Of a stretch of DNA of 64,000 bases, positions 25,459-34,353 are shown piece by piece. The position numbers and the translations under genes were made by a program. Source of the stretch: Pseudomonas triclosanedens. GTDB lineage: Bacteria > Pseudomonadota > Gammaproteobacteria > Pseudomonadales > Pseudomonadaceae. A model generated the notes under the pieces. The model was not told where the DNA came from and did no database searches. It worked only from the letters and a program-made list of their open reading frames with translations. The number at the start of each line of letters is the position of its first letter. Within the stretch, counting starts at the first letter, position 1. Location of the stretch: assembly GCF_026686735.1 (NCBI RefSeq), contig NZ_CP113432.1, positions 3,523,001-3,587,000 on the forward strand, in the 5' to 3' direction.

Positions 25459-26241
25459 ATGGCAACGACCAACGAACCCTTGCAACTGAATCTCGGCTCC
25501 TTGCGCAGCGCGATGTCGCTGACGCTGCACACGCACCACGCCTCGCGCATCTGGCACGGCCGCGCCGCCGTCGAGGGGCGACCCGGCATCGTCGGCCTGA
25601 ACGGCTACATCGCCCAGATGAACAAGATGCGGCGTGGCTCGGAGCAGGATGACCCGTACAGCGACTTCTGGATGCTGCGCATCGAAGACAAGCTCGACCA
25701 GACCAAGGCCACGCTGCAATCGCTGCGCGAGCAGGTGGACCAGGCCCTGGCGAGCGTGCCGCCGGCACTCACACTGGGCGAGAACCTCAACGTACAGCCC
25801 GTCAAGCTGCCGCTGTTCGTCAATGCGCAGCTCGGCTTTGCCGCCGTGTATCTGCTCGCCGACTACGACGACATCGCCCGCAAGCTGATCCTCGCGCACC
25901 ATACGGCGCTGATCGATCGCTCGACGCTCGAACGCTGGCTCAACGAAGGCGCACATGCGCTGCGCAGCCTGTTCTCGCTGGCCCAGCAATACCGCTACTC
26001 GGGCTGCACCCGCGACGACTTCGCCGCCAAGAATGCCGCAGCACGGGCGGCGCTGGAGAAATTCGGCGAGTTGCCGCAGGACGTGCTGGAAGGCACGCGC
26101 CGCTCGAAGTTCGCGCCGCCCATCGTGCGCCGTGGCCTGCAGCAGCGCGGTGACGGCCCTGCCGCAGCCGCATCGCCCACCGACGAGGCTGCCGCCCCCG
26201 AGGCCCCCGAAGCGGCGGTTGGCGAGGACGAGCAGACATGA
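25459..26241 (+). CDS. PFL_4669/TIGR03761 family ICE protein
   Basis: 260 aa. It matches by character the TIGR03761 family found beside ssb and topB in PFGI-1/ICEclc-type elements (LRSAMSLTLHTHHASRIW, GLNGYIAQMNKM, and the later FVNAQLGFAAVYLLADYDDI). Function is not known; the neighbourhood suggests DNA processing or replication. The ATG at 25459 is used because the frame upstream of it runs through palindrome copy 2's unit. The stop overlaps the DUF3158 start. Confidence 0.8.
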   Translation: MATTNEPLQLNLGSLRSAMSLTLHTHHASRIWHGRAAVEGRPGIVGLNGYIAQMNKMRRGSEQDDPYSDFWMLRIEDKLDQTKATLQSLREQVDQALASVPPALTLGENLNVQPVKLPLFVNAQLGFAAVYLLADYDDIARKLILAHHTALIDRSTLERWLNEGAHALRSLFSLAQQYRYSGCTRDDFAAKNAAARAALEKFGELPQDVLEGTRRSKFAPPIVRRGLQQRGDGPAAAASPTDEAAAPEAPEAAVGEDEQT

Positions 26242-26771
26242 GCGACCCGACACCCGACACCCGCTACTTCCGCCCACTGCACCAGACAGCCTTCATGCGG
26301 CTGGAACACGCAGGCTCTCTAAAAGGCTTTTTAAGACCTTTTCCTTTTAAAGGTAAGGGGAGTCTGGAGGACTGGGCCAGCCAGTGCTTTGCCATGCGCG
26401 ACGAGTTGATTGGCTTGGCACAGCGACAGGTGCTGCAACAGGCAGTCGGGCATCCCTTCCACCTGCTCCCCATCGAACTGGCCCTGCAGACCACTGGCGC
26501 GGGAACGGCATTTTTGCGCTGGCGCAAGCACGACCGCTCGGCCATGGGCGTGGCGCTGTGGCAGGAGCTAATGGCCAGCACCAGCACGCCAGTCAACCTG
26601 CTCGCCGACCTGCACGCCATCGAGCTTCAGCGCATCACGCTCAACATGCAGATCAGTCTGTTGCACACCTTGGGCAGGCAGGCGCAGGAGTGCGCCAGCA
26701 AGGCCGCCGAGGCGGAAGACGCCTACCTGCGCCGGCTCAAGTCCACACCGCCCACCCTTCGCGATCGGTGA
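26238..26771 (+). CDS. DUF3158 family protein (InrR-like position)
   Basis: 177 aa, DUF3158 by position and character. In ICEclc a protein of about this size directly upstream of ssb is InrR, which raises integrase expression in transfer-competent cells; equivalence is likely but not shown here. The early part contains an A/T-rich DNA stretch (26320-26360) that stands out from the GC-rich surroundings. The last bases, with the stop codon, form half of a perfect inverted repeat (26755-26781). Confidence 0.72.
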   Translation: MSDPTPDTRYFRPLHQTAFMRLEHAGSLKGFLRPFPFKGKGSLEDWASQCFAMRDELIGLAQRQVLQQAVGHPFHLLPIELALQTTGAGTAFLRWRKHDRSAMGVALWQELMASTSTPVNLLADLHAIELQRITLNMQISLLHTLGRQAQECASKAAEAEDAYLRRLKSTPPTLRDR

Positions 26772-26781
26772 TCGCGAAGGG
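26755..26781. repeat. Inverted repeat over the DUF3158 stop codon
   Basis: CCCTTCGCGATC-GGT-GATCGCGAAGGG, perfect 12-bp arms with a 3-nt loop. It includes the stop codon and lies 64 bp before ssb. There is no T-run, so it is more likely an mRNA-stability or processing hairpin or a protein site than a terminator. Confidence 0.6.
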
Positions 26782-26844
26782 CATCCCAGCACGCGCCCGC
26801 CGCCAACCAGGTGCGGGTATTTCAACCACCACGGAGATTGCAAC

Positions 26845-27297
26845 ATGAGCACGCATTTTTCTGGCGAGGGCAATATCGGCTCTCCCCCCGAGTACCGGGA
26901 GTTTCCCAACGGCAATGATGAGCCGCGGCGCTTGCTGCGGCTGAATGTGTACTTCGACAACCCAGTCCCCACCAAGGGCGGGGACTTTGAGGATCGCGGC
27001 GGCTTCTGGGCACCAGTGGAAATCTGGCACCGCGACGCGGCGCACTGGAAAGACCTGTACCAGAAAGGCATGCGCGTGCTGGTCGTCGGCCGCATGGAGC
27101 GCGAACCCTGGACGGACAACGAAGATCAGCCGCGCGAGACCTGGCAGATCAACGCGCGCAGCGTCGGCATCCTGCCGTTCCGCATCGAATCCGTGACCCT
27201 CAGCCCGAGGCAGCAGGAGACCGCGCAGGACGCGCAGCCGAAACCCCAGACCGCCCAGGAGCCTACCGCGCCGAAGGAACCTAAGCGCAGGAAGTGA
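26845..27297 (+). CDS. ssb: ICE-type single-stranded DNA-binding protein
   Basis: 150 aa, a divergent OB-fold protein placed where ICEclc-type elements carry ssb. Its central part (RLNVYFDNPVP, FWAPVEIWHRDAAHWKDLYQKGMRVLVVGRM, WQINARSVGILP) follows the strand order of SSB. The C-terminus is a Gln/Pro/Lys-rich tail and lacks the acidic tip (DIPF) of chromosomal SSB. It protects transferred or replicating ICE DNA. ACGGAGATTGCAAC precedes the ATG. Confidence 0.8.
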   Translation: MSTHFSGEGNIGSPPEYREFPNGNDEPRRLLRLNVYFDNPVPTKGGDFEDRGGFWAPVEIWHRDAAHWKDLYQKGMRVLVVGRMEREPWTDNEDQPRETWQINARSVGILPFRIESVTLSPRQQETAQDAQPKPQTAQEPTAPKEPKRRK

Positions 27298-27342
27298 CCC
27301 GGCATGGGGCGGCCGCAGTCGTCCGTCGCCCCATACCCTCGC

Positions 27343-27365
27343 GAGCTATCCCCAGGGGATAGCTC
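27343..27365. repeat. Palindrome copy 3, upstream of topB
   Basis: GAGCTATCCCC-A-GGGGATAGCTC. It is the same palindrome as copy 2 with the central base changed, in the 273-bp gap between ssb and topB. The copies thus bracket the PFL_4669-DUF3158-ssb unit on both sides. Confidence 0.8.
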
Positions 27366-27570
27366 CATCAACCTCCACCGGCTTCCACACGCGCCCGAAA
27401 ATCGCGGCTTCCGACCCGCGCATCCCCGGTCGCACGCCACTCCCGTCCCCGCCATTCCATCCCGTGAAAGTGGTCGCCACCGCATGCGGCTTGTTTGCTG
27501 CCGCCCCTGGCGGTGCTCGGCATCCTCGATTCCAGCAACTCAATGAACCACGGAAATCGGATGGACGGAC

Positions 27571-29592
27571 ATGCGGCTGTTCTTGTGCGAGAAGCCCTCC
27601 CAGGGCAAAGACATTGGCCGGATTCTCGGCGCGACGCAGCGCGGTGAAGGCTGTCTCAGCGGCTCCGGTGTCACCGTCACCTGGTGCATCGGTCACCTCG
27701 TAGAGGCTGCTCCACCCGAAGCCTACGACAAGCGGTTGAAGCGCTGGGCCATCGAGAATCTACCCATCATTCCTCAGCACTGGCAGGTCCAGGTCAAACC
27801 GAAGACCGCCAAGCAGTTCAAGGTCGTCCAAGCGTTGCTGGCGAAGGCTACCCACCTTGTCATCGCTACCGACGCCGACCGCGAGGGCGAGTTGATCGCT
27901 CGCGAGATCATCGAGCTATGCGACTACCGCGGCCCAATTGAACGCCTGTGGCTGTCGGCGCTCAACGATGCGTCAATCCGCGCCGCGCTCGGCAAGCTAC
28001 GGCCCTCGGCCGAGACGCTGCCGATGTACTACGCGGCACTAGCGCGCTCTCACGCCGACTGGCTCGTGGGCGTGAACCTCACTCAACTGTTCACAGTGTT
28101 AGGGCGGCTGGCAGGCTATGGCGGCGTGTTGTCGGTCGGTCGAGTCCAGACACCTACGCTGAAGCTCGTGGTGGACCGCGACCGAGAAATCGCGGCTTTC
28201 GTGTCCGTGCCCTACTGGGCCATCGACGTGTCCCTGTCGGCCAGCGGCCAAGCTTTCACCGCACAGTGGGTTCCGCCCGAATCCAGCACCGACGACGCGA
28301 GCCGCTGCCTGCGGCAGCCGGTTGCACAGCAGGCTGCGCAGCAGATCCGCGCTGTGGGCAGCGCCCAGGTGGCTTCTGTCGAGACCGAGCGCGTGCGTGA
28401 AGGCCCGCCACTGCTGTTCGACCTGGGGACGCTCCAAGAGGTTTGTTCCAAGCAGTTCGGGCTGGACGTGCAAGAGACACTTGAGATCGCCCAGGCACTC
28501 TACGAAACGCACAAGGCAACGACCTACCCACGCTCTGACTCCGGCTACCTGCCCGAGAGCATGTTCGCAGAGGTACCCACGGTTCTCGACAGCCTGCTCA
28601 AGACCGATCCCTCGCTGTGCCCGATCATGAGCCAACTCGACCCCTCCCAGCGCTCGCGTGCATGGAACGATGGCAAGGTCTCGGCGCACCACGGCATCAT
28701 CCCAACACTCGAACCGGCGAACCTCTCGGCCATGAGCGAGAAGGAACTGGCGGTGTACGGGCTTATCCGGGCGCACTACCTGGCTCAGTTCCTGCCGCAT
28801 CACGAGTTCGATCGCACCGTGGCGAAACTCGCCTGCGGCCAGCAAACGCTGACTGCGACGGGCAAGCAGGTTGTCGTCAAGGGCTGGCGCTTGGTGTTCG
28901 CAGAAGATCAGCCCGACGAGGACGGCGATGCCACGACACGCAGCCAGGTGCTTCCCGCACTGCACGAAGGCCTGGCGTGCCAGGTGGCCGACCTCGATCT
29001 GAAGGCACTCAAGACGTTGCCGCCCAGGCCGTACACGCAAGGCGAGCTGGTCAAAGCCATGAAGGGGGTCGCCAAGCTGGTGACGGACCCGCGCCTGAAG
29101 CAGAAGCTCAAGGATACGGTCGGCATCGGCACCGAGGCGACACGGGCCAACATCATCAGTGGACTGATCGTCCGCGGCTACCTCGTCAAGAAGGGGCGCG
29201 CCGTCCGTGCATCGGATGTAGCATTTACTGTGATCGACGCCGTACCTGCGGCGATTGCCGACCCAGGCACTACCGCTGTCTGGGAACAGGCGCTCGACAT
29301 GATCGAGACCGGACAGCTCACCCTGGACGTGTTCATCAGCAAGCAGGCCGCATGGATTTCGCAACTGATCGCGCAGTATGGCAGCACCTCGCTGTCCATC
29401 AAGGTTCCCCAGGGACCCGCTTGCCCGCAGTGCGGCGCACCCACGCGCCAGCGCACCGGCAAGACCGGCCCCTTCTGGTCGTGCAGTCGTTACCCTGACT
29501 GCAAAGGTACGCTGCCGGTCGAAACCGGCACGTCCAAGCGTGGTGCCTCGCGCCCCCCACGCAAGAACAGCAGCGACCGCAAAGGCTCCTGA
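27571..29592 (+). CDS. topB: DNA topoisomerase III
   Basis: 673-aa type IA topoisomerase. The N-terminal TOPRIM domain starts RLFLCEKPSQGKDIGRILGA and has TDADREGELIARE near residue 100. The active-site region is TTYPRSDSGYLPE near 316, with the catalytic tyrosine in YPRSDSG. One C-terminal four-Cys zinc finger (CPQC...CSRYPDC) lies near 618-645. It resolves or decatenates ICE DNA during replication and transfer, and is a regular member of the ICEclc/PFGI-1 core. Confidence 0.95.
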   Translation: MRLFLCEKPSQGKDIGRILGATQRGEGCLSGSGVTVTWCIGHLVEAAPPEAYDKRLKRWAIENLPIIPQHWQVQVKPKTAKQFKVVQALLAKATHLVIATDADREGELIAREIIELCDYRGPIERLWLSALNDASIRAALGKLRPSAETLPMYYAALARSHADWLVGVNLTQLFTVLGRLAGYGGVLSVGRVQTPTLKLVVDRDREIAAFVSVPYWAIDVSLSASGQAFTAQWVPPESSTDDASRCLRQPVAQQAAQQIRAVGSAQVASVETERVREGPPLLFDLGTLQEVCSKQFGLDVQETLEIAQALYETHKATTYPRSDSGYLPESMFAEVPTVLDSLLKTDPSLCPIMSQLDPSQRSRAWNDGKVSAHHGIIPTLEPANLSAMSEKELAVYGLIRAHYLAQFLPHHEFDRTVAKLACGQQTLTATGKQVVVKGWRLVFAEDQPDEDGDATTRSQVLPALHEGLACQVADLDLKALKTLPPRPYTQGELVKAMKGVAKLVTDPRLKQKLKDTVGIGTEATRANIISGLIVRGYLVKKGRAVRASDVAFTVIDAVPAAIADPGTTAVWEQALDMIETGQLTLDVFISKQAAWISQLIAQYGSTSLSIKVPQGPACPQCGAPTRQRTGKTGPFWSCSRYPDCKGTLPVETGTSKRGASRPPRKNSSDRKGS

Positions 29593-30117
29593 CCGATCCT
29601 GCTCCCCGAGAGCCGTGCCCGCCATCGGCGGCGTGGCCCATGTCCCGCACGCCCTGCGGGACGCCCAGCGCGCAACGCCTTCTCTGTCCGTGTGCGCGTC
29701 CCGCCCAGCCGTCCCCGGCTGCGGGGCCTGAAGGTAGCTTCTCCGCGAACCATGTCCGGGGTTTCCCGGCGTGTTCTGCTGATCTGCATTTTTCCGCCTC
29801 TGCGAAGGGTCCCCCGATGGCTTGCCAACCCGCGAGCTACCCGGAGACCCTTCGCGGTCAGCGGTATTCGATGCCGTGCCCAACGGCGAAAAACTGGGCT
29901 CCTTTTGTGCGCGGATGTGCGCCAGAAGATGCCGGCGCCAACCACGACATGCGCCGGGTGCGATTGCTGACAGCAGACGGTTCTAGCGACGACCGGGCCT
30001 GCAACAGCCCACGGGTGGTTCTGTCCTCCCGAGCCGAAGGCCACACGGCCTTCGGCGCCTTTCTCCTGCCGATCAACGTCCCGGCCCGCCCTGGGCCACA
30101 CGAACAGGAGACCCGAC
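29593..30117. promoter_or_regulatory. Structured leader upstream of the methyltransferase
   Basis: 525 bp without a credible gene but with several strong hairpins: GTCCCGCA/TGCGGGAC (about 29642-29662), CAGCC/GGCTG (about 29706-29722), GCGAAGGGTC/GACCCTTCGC (about 29803-29857) and GCCGAAGGCC/GGCCTTCGGC (about 30034-30057, before CGCCTTTCTCC). The last can act as a weak terminator or attenuator 60 bp ahead of the start. AGGAG lies 8 bases before the ATG at 30118. Confidence 0.45.
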
Positions 30118-31734
30118 ATGAACCCGCAACTTTGCACCTCACGCGGTGCGCCCCAGGCCGCGCCACTGCTGTACGGCAGCGTGTGCAGCGGCATCGAGGC
30201 CGTGAGCCTCGCCTGGCAACCCCTCGGCCTCGAAGCCGCGTGGTTCGCCGAAATCGAGCCGTTCCCGAGCGCCGTGCTCGCCCACCGTTACCCCCACGTG
30301 CCCAACCTGGGCGACATGACCGCGATCGCCCGCAAGGTGCGCGCCGGCACCGTGCCGGCTCCCGACATCCTGGTCGGCGGCACGCCGTGCCAGTCGTTCA
30401 GCGTTGCAGGTAGCCGTCGCGGGCTGGATGACCCGCGCGGAGCCCTTTCCCTTGCCTATGTGGAGCTTGCCAATGCCATCGACCAAACCCGCCAACAAGA
30501 CCGCCGCCCGGCGGCCACGCTCGTCTGGGAAAACGTCCCCGGCGTCCTCAACGACCGCAGCAATGCCTTCGGGCATTTCCTGGGCGCACTGGCCGGAGAA
30601 AGCCGTGCGCTCCAGCCGCCAGGGGGAAAATGGGCGCACGCTGGTTGTGTGTCTGGACCCCGTCGGCGCATCGCCTGGCGTGTCCTCGACGCTCAATATT
30701 TCGGTGTCGCCCAACGCCGCAAGCGTGTGTTTCTTGTGGCAAGTGGTGGAGATGGTCTCGATCCCGCCGAAGTACTTTTTGAGCGCGCAGGCCTGCTCGG
30801 GGATTCTTGTGCGCGCCGCGCGCCGTGGCAAGAAGCTGCCCGCGCTGCTGGACCAGGTGCTGACGCAGCAGGCGCATGCGCAGGACTTGCAGGATTCGCA
30901 GGACTGAAGCAGCCCTACGGCAAGGTCACGACGACGTTCGGATTCAGCGGCGGCATTGGCCCCGTCGATGTGGCGGCATGCCTGATGGCCGCTGGCCCCA
31001 AGCACGACATCCGCACCGAGACGTTCATGGTGCAGTCGGTCGCCGGCAGCATCGCCCACACCCTCGACACCGCCAACAACGGCAAGGGCAGCAGCGAAGA
31101 CGGCACCGGCAAGGGTGTTCCGATCATCGCCTTCACCGCCCAGGGCAGCGGTGCGGATGCCACGCTCGACCTGACGCCGACGCTGCGCGCTGGCGGCCAT
31201 CGCAACAGCCATGCGAACGCTGGCGTCATGCCCGCCATCGCCTTCGCGCAGAACACCCGCTGCGAAGTGCGCTTCGAGTCTGGCCATGGACAGGTGGCCG
31301 GGACCATCCTGTCCAACGGCAAGCCGGGCTACGGGGTGCCGGTAGTGGCCTGCGTGTCCCTGCGCGGCCGCGAGCAGGGCCTTGTTGCCGAGCTGGGCGG
31401 CAGCGTAGCGGCCGCGCTGCGTACCAGCGGCGGCGGCGCGGACAAGCCCTATGTGCTGGCCCCCGACTTCGAGGCGCATTTCCGCTACGACTGGAACCAC
31501 CCCGGCCCCGGAGACTGGTCGCACTGGCGGGTGCGGCGGCTGATGCCCTTGGAGTGTGAGCGGCTACAAGGCATGCCCGACGACTACACGCTGATCCCGT
31601 ACCGCGGCAAGCCTGCCGCGGATGCCCCCCGTTACAAGGCGATCGGCAACTCCATGGCTGTCCCGTGCATGGCATGGCTGGGCCAGCGCCTGAAGCAGTA
31701 CCTGCACAAGACGGGCTCGACCGCTTCGGATTGA
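30118..31734 (+). CDS. C5 cytosine DNA methyltransferase
   Basis: 538 aa. Motif I YGSVCSGIEAVSLAW near residue 19, catalytic motif IV GGTPCQSF near 87, motif VI ENVPGVL near 138, motif VIII QRRKRVFLV near 196 and C-terminal motif X YKAIGNSMAVP near 510 are all present, so it should be active. The long region between VIII and X (about 240-460) is the target-recognition part and has the TLRAGGHRNSHANAGV-type sequence common in phage and ICE methylases. No restriction enzyme is adjacent, so it probably protects the ICE from restriction or acts epigenetically. Confidence 0.93.
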   Translation: MNPQLCTSRGAPQAAPLLYGSVCSGIEAVSLAWQPLGLEAAWFAEIEPFPSAVLAHRYPHVPNLGDMTAIARKVRAGTVPAPDILVGGTPCQSFSVAGSRRGLDDPRGALSLAYVELANAIDQTRQQDRRPAATLVWENVPGVLNDRSNAFGHFLGALAGESRALQPPGGKWAHAGCVSGPRRRIAWRVLDAQYFGVAQRRKRVFLVASGGDGLDPAEVLFERAGLLGDSCARRAPWQEAARAAGPGADAAGACAGLAGFAGLKQPYGKVTTTFGFSGGIGPVDVAACLMAAGPKHDIRTETFMVQSVAGSIAHTLDTANNGKGSSEDGTGKGVPIIAFTAQGSGADATLDLTPTLRAGGHRNSHANAGVMPAIAFAQNTRCEVRFESGHGQVAGTILSNGKPGYGVPVVACVSLRGREQGLVAELGGSVAAALRTSGGGADKPYVLAPDFEAHFRYDWNHPGPGDWSHWRVRRLMPLECERLQGMPDDYTLIPYRGKPAADAPRYKAIGNSMAVPCMAWLGQRLKQYLHKTGSTASD

Positions 31735-31800
31735 TCGGCGACGCGGCCTGCGGGCCGCGCCATTCTCACTCCTGCATTGCCGACGCATCGGCAGCAGCCC

Positions 31801-31948
31801 GCAGCCAGGGTGTCAAGGCTGCCGCGGGTTCCACCCGCGCCACCCGCCAGTTCGCCTCGGCATCTCACCGGCGAACGCTGCCCACCGGGGCATCGATGCC
31901 TCTTTTCTCCAACCCACGGGATGGCCGCCACGTCCCGTCGGGGGCGTG
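31801..31948 (+). promoter_or_regulatory. Structured RNA leader, copy 1 (three hairpins plus knot)
   Basis: Hairpin 1 GCAGCC/GGCTGC (31801/31817), hairpin 2 CGCGGG/CCCGCG (31823/31834), hairpin 3 GTTCGCC/GGCGAAC (31850/31870). Then comes the recurrent CCAACCCACGGG and a stem ACGGGA/TCCCGT (31916/31933) whose loop CACG can pair with CGTG at 31945. Located 30-180 nt before the ATG of the 31978 gene. Three other copies of the three-hairpin part occur at 32701, 42558 and 44494. Confidence 0.6.
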
Positions 31949-31977
31949 TCGCCACCCGGTCGATTTCAGGACTTCCC

Positions 31978-32535
31978 ATGGACAACATCACCAAGCAAGA
32001 CCGCATCACGCTGAAGAACCTCAAAGTGGCAGACTTCGCCAGCGAGGAAACGATGTGCTTCAGCGCCACCGTCGTGTTCGACGGCACTCCCATCGCCGAG
32101 GCCCACAACGACGGCCACGGCGGCTCGACATTCCTGCGCTCGCTCAATGGCAAGGCAGCGCTGCTGGCTCAGGCCGAAGCCTTCGCCAAGGGCCTGCCGC
32201 CTGCGCCGCTCGACCTCGGCCAGGAGGGCGAAGACCCTCATTACATCGACATGACGCTCGACTTCCTGGTCGATGAACTGGCCGATGCCATGCACGCCGA
32301 GCGTAAGGTGCGAGCCGCGTTCAACCGCGACATCAGCAACAAGGTGCTGTTCATCAAGGACGGCAAACTGCTGTTCATCAAGGGCATCAAGCTCAAAGCC
32401 ATCGCCGACCGCAAAGCGTACTTCGCTTCGCTGCGCGCCAGGCAGGCCCAGCCCATCGTCATCCTCGCCGAGCTTGCGCCCGAGCAGGCATTCGACCTGT
32501 GGAAGCAGCATGTGCTGGGCGACAAAGCCGACTGA
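31978..32535 (+). CDS. Conserved ICE protein of unknown function
   Basis: 185 aa, not recognised as a named domain. It opens MDNITKQDRITLKNLKVADF, has a conserved-looking YIDMTLDFLVDELADAMHAERKVRAAF stretch at 85-115 and no signal peptide or membrane span, so it is cytoplasmic. The ATG at 31978 is chosen over upstream codons because the longer frame would run through the structured leader. A good terminator follows at 32561, so it is a single-gene unit. Confidence 0.7.
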   Translation: MDNITKQDRITLKNLKVADFASEETMCFSATVVFDGTPIAEAHNDGHGGSTFLRSLNGKAALLAQAEAFAKGLPPAPLDLGQEGEDPHYIDMTLDFLVDELADAMHAERKVRAAFNRDISNKVLFIKDGKLLFIKGIKLKAIADRKAYFASLRARQAQPIVILAELAPEQAFDLWKQHVLGDKAD

Positions 32536-32560
32536 CCTAGCACCATCGCTCCCTCCTGAC

Positions 32561-32587
32561 AGCCCTGCACTCGTGCGGGGCTTTTTC
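32561..32587 (+). terminator. Rho-independent terminator
   Basis: AGCCCTGCAC/GTGCGGGGCT hairpin followed by TTTTTC. It ends the 31978 unit. Confidence 0.85.
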
Positions 32588-32700
32588 TTTTCCCCGCGCC
32601 CATCAATCGGGGCTGCGCCGGATGCCGTTTTCCAACTGACGCGGCGCGGCCCGCGCACGAAGCTGCCCGCATGTTCGCTGATTCCGGTCAGCACATGCCA

Positions 32701-32830
32701 GCAGCCAGGGTTCCAGGCTGCCGCGGGTCTCTCCCGCGTTGCCCACCAGTCCGCATCGCATCAATTCCGCGGACGCGCGTCTCCATGACGCTGATGCTTT
32801 TTATCAACCGCGTGCGGGAGCTGCCATCCC
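32701..32830 (+). promoter_or_regulatory. Structured RNA leader, copy 2
   Basis: Same plan as copy 1: GCAGCC/GGCTGC (32701/32716), CGCGGG/CCCGCG (32722/32733), and a third stem GTCCGC/GCGGAC (32749/32769) whose sequence differs from copy 1 but still pairs. TTATCAACC (32801) and a hairpin CGGGA/TCCCG near 32815-32830 follow. It ends about 40 nt before the ATG at 32869. Confidence 0.6.
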
Positions 32831-32868
32831 GTGAGGGACAAGGCCCCGCTTTTCCAAGGAGCCCGTCC

Positions 32869-33093
32869 ATGTCCCAGCAAGCCTCTTTCGGCCAAACCTT
32901 CGGGCAATTGGCCTCGACCTACTGCGGCAAGTTCCTGCCGCTCGAAGTCCTGCAAAGCGCCGCCGGCCACTACATCGGCACGCGCGATACCGAAGGCCCC
33001 GTTTCGCGGGAATCCCGCGAGTACTTCCGCAGCTACGCCGCGGCTCAACGCGCCCTCGAAAGAGGCGGCTGGTCCCAGCTCGCCATTCCCTGA
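32869..33093 (+). CDS. Small conserved ICE protein
   Basis: 74 aa, soluble, not recognised. It starts after AAGGAG (spacing 8) at the end of structured leader copy 2. Sequence features are SQQASFGQTFGQLASTY and a C-terminal FRSYAAAQRALERGGW helix. The next gene follows after 21 bp, so the two form a unit. Confidence 0.68.
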   Translation: MSQQASFGQTFGQLASTYCGKFLPLEVLQSAAGHYIGTRDTEGPVSRESREYFRSYAAAQRALERGGWSQLAIP

Positions 33094-33114
33094 TCCAACT
33101 GGAGGAATCACGTC

Positions 33115-33507
33115 ATGAACCAGCTTCTACCGCGGGAAGTCGTCGATCAGATCATGCGGGAAGAACAGCATTTCGCTGCCGCGCCCCAAGCCTTTTTCGA
33201 GGCATGGAAGCGCGGCGTCGAGATCGCTGGCCCCGAGTGGTTCGGCGATGGCACCCGTGAAGGTCTGAACCAGGCCAAGAGCAAGTGGGATCTGCGTCCC
33301 AACATGCTGCAGCTCAACGATGCCCTCGGCGTCCTGAGCAGCGGCGAACGCATGTTCCTGTCCGCCATGGTCAGCTTCTACAACGCGCGCGAGGGCGGTG
33401 CCATGCTCAAGCGCTGCCACTTCCACGGGCTGTCGGACTTCGACGGTCTCGACCTGCAACGCCGCAAGGTCATCGCCGACCTGCTGCTGAACTACAACGG
33501 CTGGTGA
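33115..33507 (+). CDS. Conserved ICE protein, 130 aa
   Basis: Soluble helical protein of 130 residues without a recognised domain; NMLQLNDALGVLSSGERMFLSAMVSFYN is its most conserved-looking part. It begins after GGAGGAATCACGTC and is co-transcribed with the preceding 74-aa gene. Found by memory as a hypothetical in many ICEclc-like elements; no function can be given. Confidence 0.72.
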   Translation: MNQLLPREVVDQIMREEQHFAAAPQAFFEAWKRGVEIAGPEWFGDGTREGLNQAKSKWDLRPNMLQLNDALGVLSSGERMFLSAMVSFYNAREGGAMLKRCHFHGLSDFDGLDLQRRKVIADLLLNYNGW

Positions 33508-33548
33508 TCCGGTCGCCGGCAACCACCGCGTCTTCGTTCACTCCCCAT

Positions 33549-33628
33549 GAGGGACATGCGCCCACCATGCCATGTCCCTCAATTTCTTCTCCATCACCCT
33601 GCGGATGCCATCGTCCGCATGGGCTGGC
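33549..33628 (+). promoter_or_regulatory. Leader hairpins before the 33656 gene
   Basis: A perfect 11-bp hairpin TGAGGGACATG/CATGTCCCTCA (33549-33582), then TCCATCACCC (33590) and a second stem TGCGGA/TCCGCA (33600/33614) whose loop GCCA can pair with TGGC at 33625. The ATG at 33656 follows AAAGGAG. Confidence 0.5.
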
Positions 33629-33655
33629 TCCGCTCACTTCTCGAAAGGAGCCACC

Positions 33656-34342
33656 ATGGCAAACAACTACTACGAAGGCACGGGCGTTCTCGTGCTCGAC
33701 CGCGTTACCCCCGTCATCAAGGCGTTGTTCGGTGCCTTCGCGCTGGACGAAAGCTACCCCGGCGATGGGCATGCCTACATCGCCAAGATCGCCGAGAGCA
33801 ATGATCCGCAATGGTCCGATGTGCTGGATGGCCTGGAAGACCTGGCTGCGCAACTCGGCATCCCCATGCCCGACGATGAAGAGCTGTCGATTCCCCCGTT
33901 GCTTGAACTGATGGCTTCGTATTTCGGGGCCGACGAGAACGAGGAGCTGGGCAACCTGATCGAACACCACCAGTTCGAGGACAACGCCGACCTGGATACC
34001 TTGCTTCTGATCGCCTCCTGCTTCGATGACGGTCATCGCCTGACCGCCATCCAGTTCGAGGGCTGCTGGTATTGCAGCAAGCCGAGGCTGTTCGAGTTCG
34101 GCGGCGACGGCTGCTACCTGAGCCGCGAGGTCCAGGTCTTCAGAACGTCCTCTCAGGCGCTCCAACTCGGCGACCAACTGCGCAAGACGATCCTGGCCGC
34201 CGACATCGAAGAGGCCTCGGCGTTGATCGCGCTGGAGGCCGCCAATCTGCTCGCAGGCATCAGCGACGAGCAGTTCCGCCTCAATGTGCGCCATCGCGTC
34301 GCCGAACGGCTGGCCCAGATGCCAACGATCAGCGCCGCCTGA
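33656..34342 (+). CDS. Conserved ICE protein, 228 aa
   Basis: Acidic soluble protein without a recognised domain. It begins MANNYYEGTGVLVLDRVTPVIKAL and contains a DDGHRLTAIQFEGCWYCSKPRLFEFGG segment at about 120-150. AAAGGAGCCACC precedes the ATG. Downstream a pseudoknot-type leader separates it from the next gene, so the two are probably controlled individually. Confidence 0.72.
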   Translation: MANNYYEGTGVLVLDRVTPVIKALFGAFALDESYPGDGHAYIAKIAESNDPQWSDVLDGLEDLAAQLGIPMPDDEELSIPPLLELMASYFGADENEELGNLIEHHQFEDNADLDTLLLIASCFDDGHRLTAIQFEGCWYCSKPRLFEFGGDGCYLSREVQVFRTSSQALQLGDQLRKTILAADIEEASALIALEAANLLAGISDEQFRLNVRHRVAERLAQMPTISAA

Positions 34343-34353
34343 CGCATTTTCCA

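Noticed and set aside
28099..29883. 594-aa minus-strand frame antisense to topB
   Set aside because: topB has all catalytic motifs on the plus strand; the antisense frame has none.
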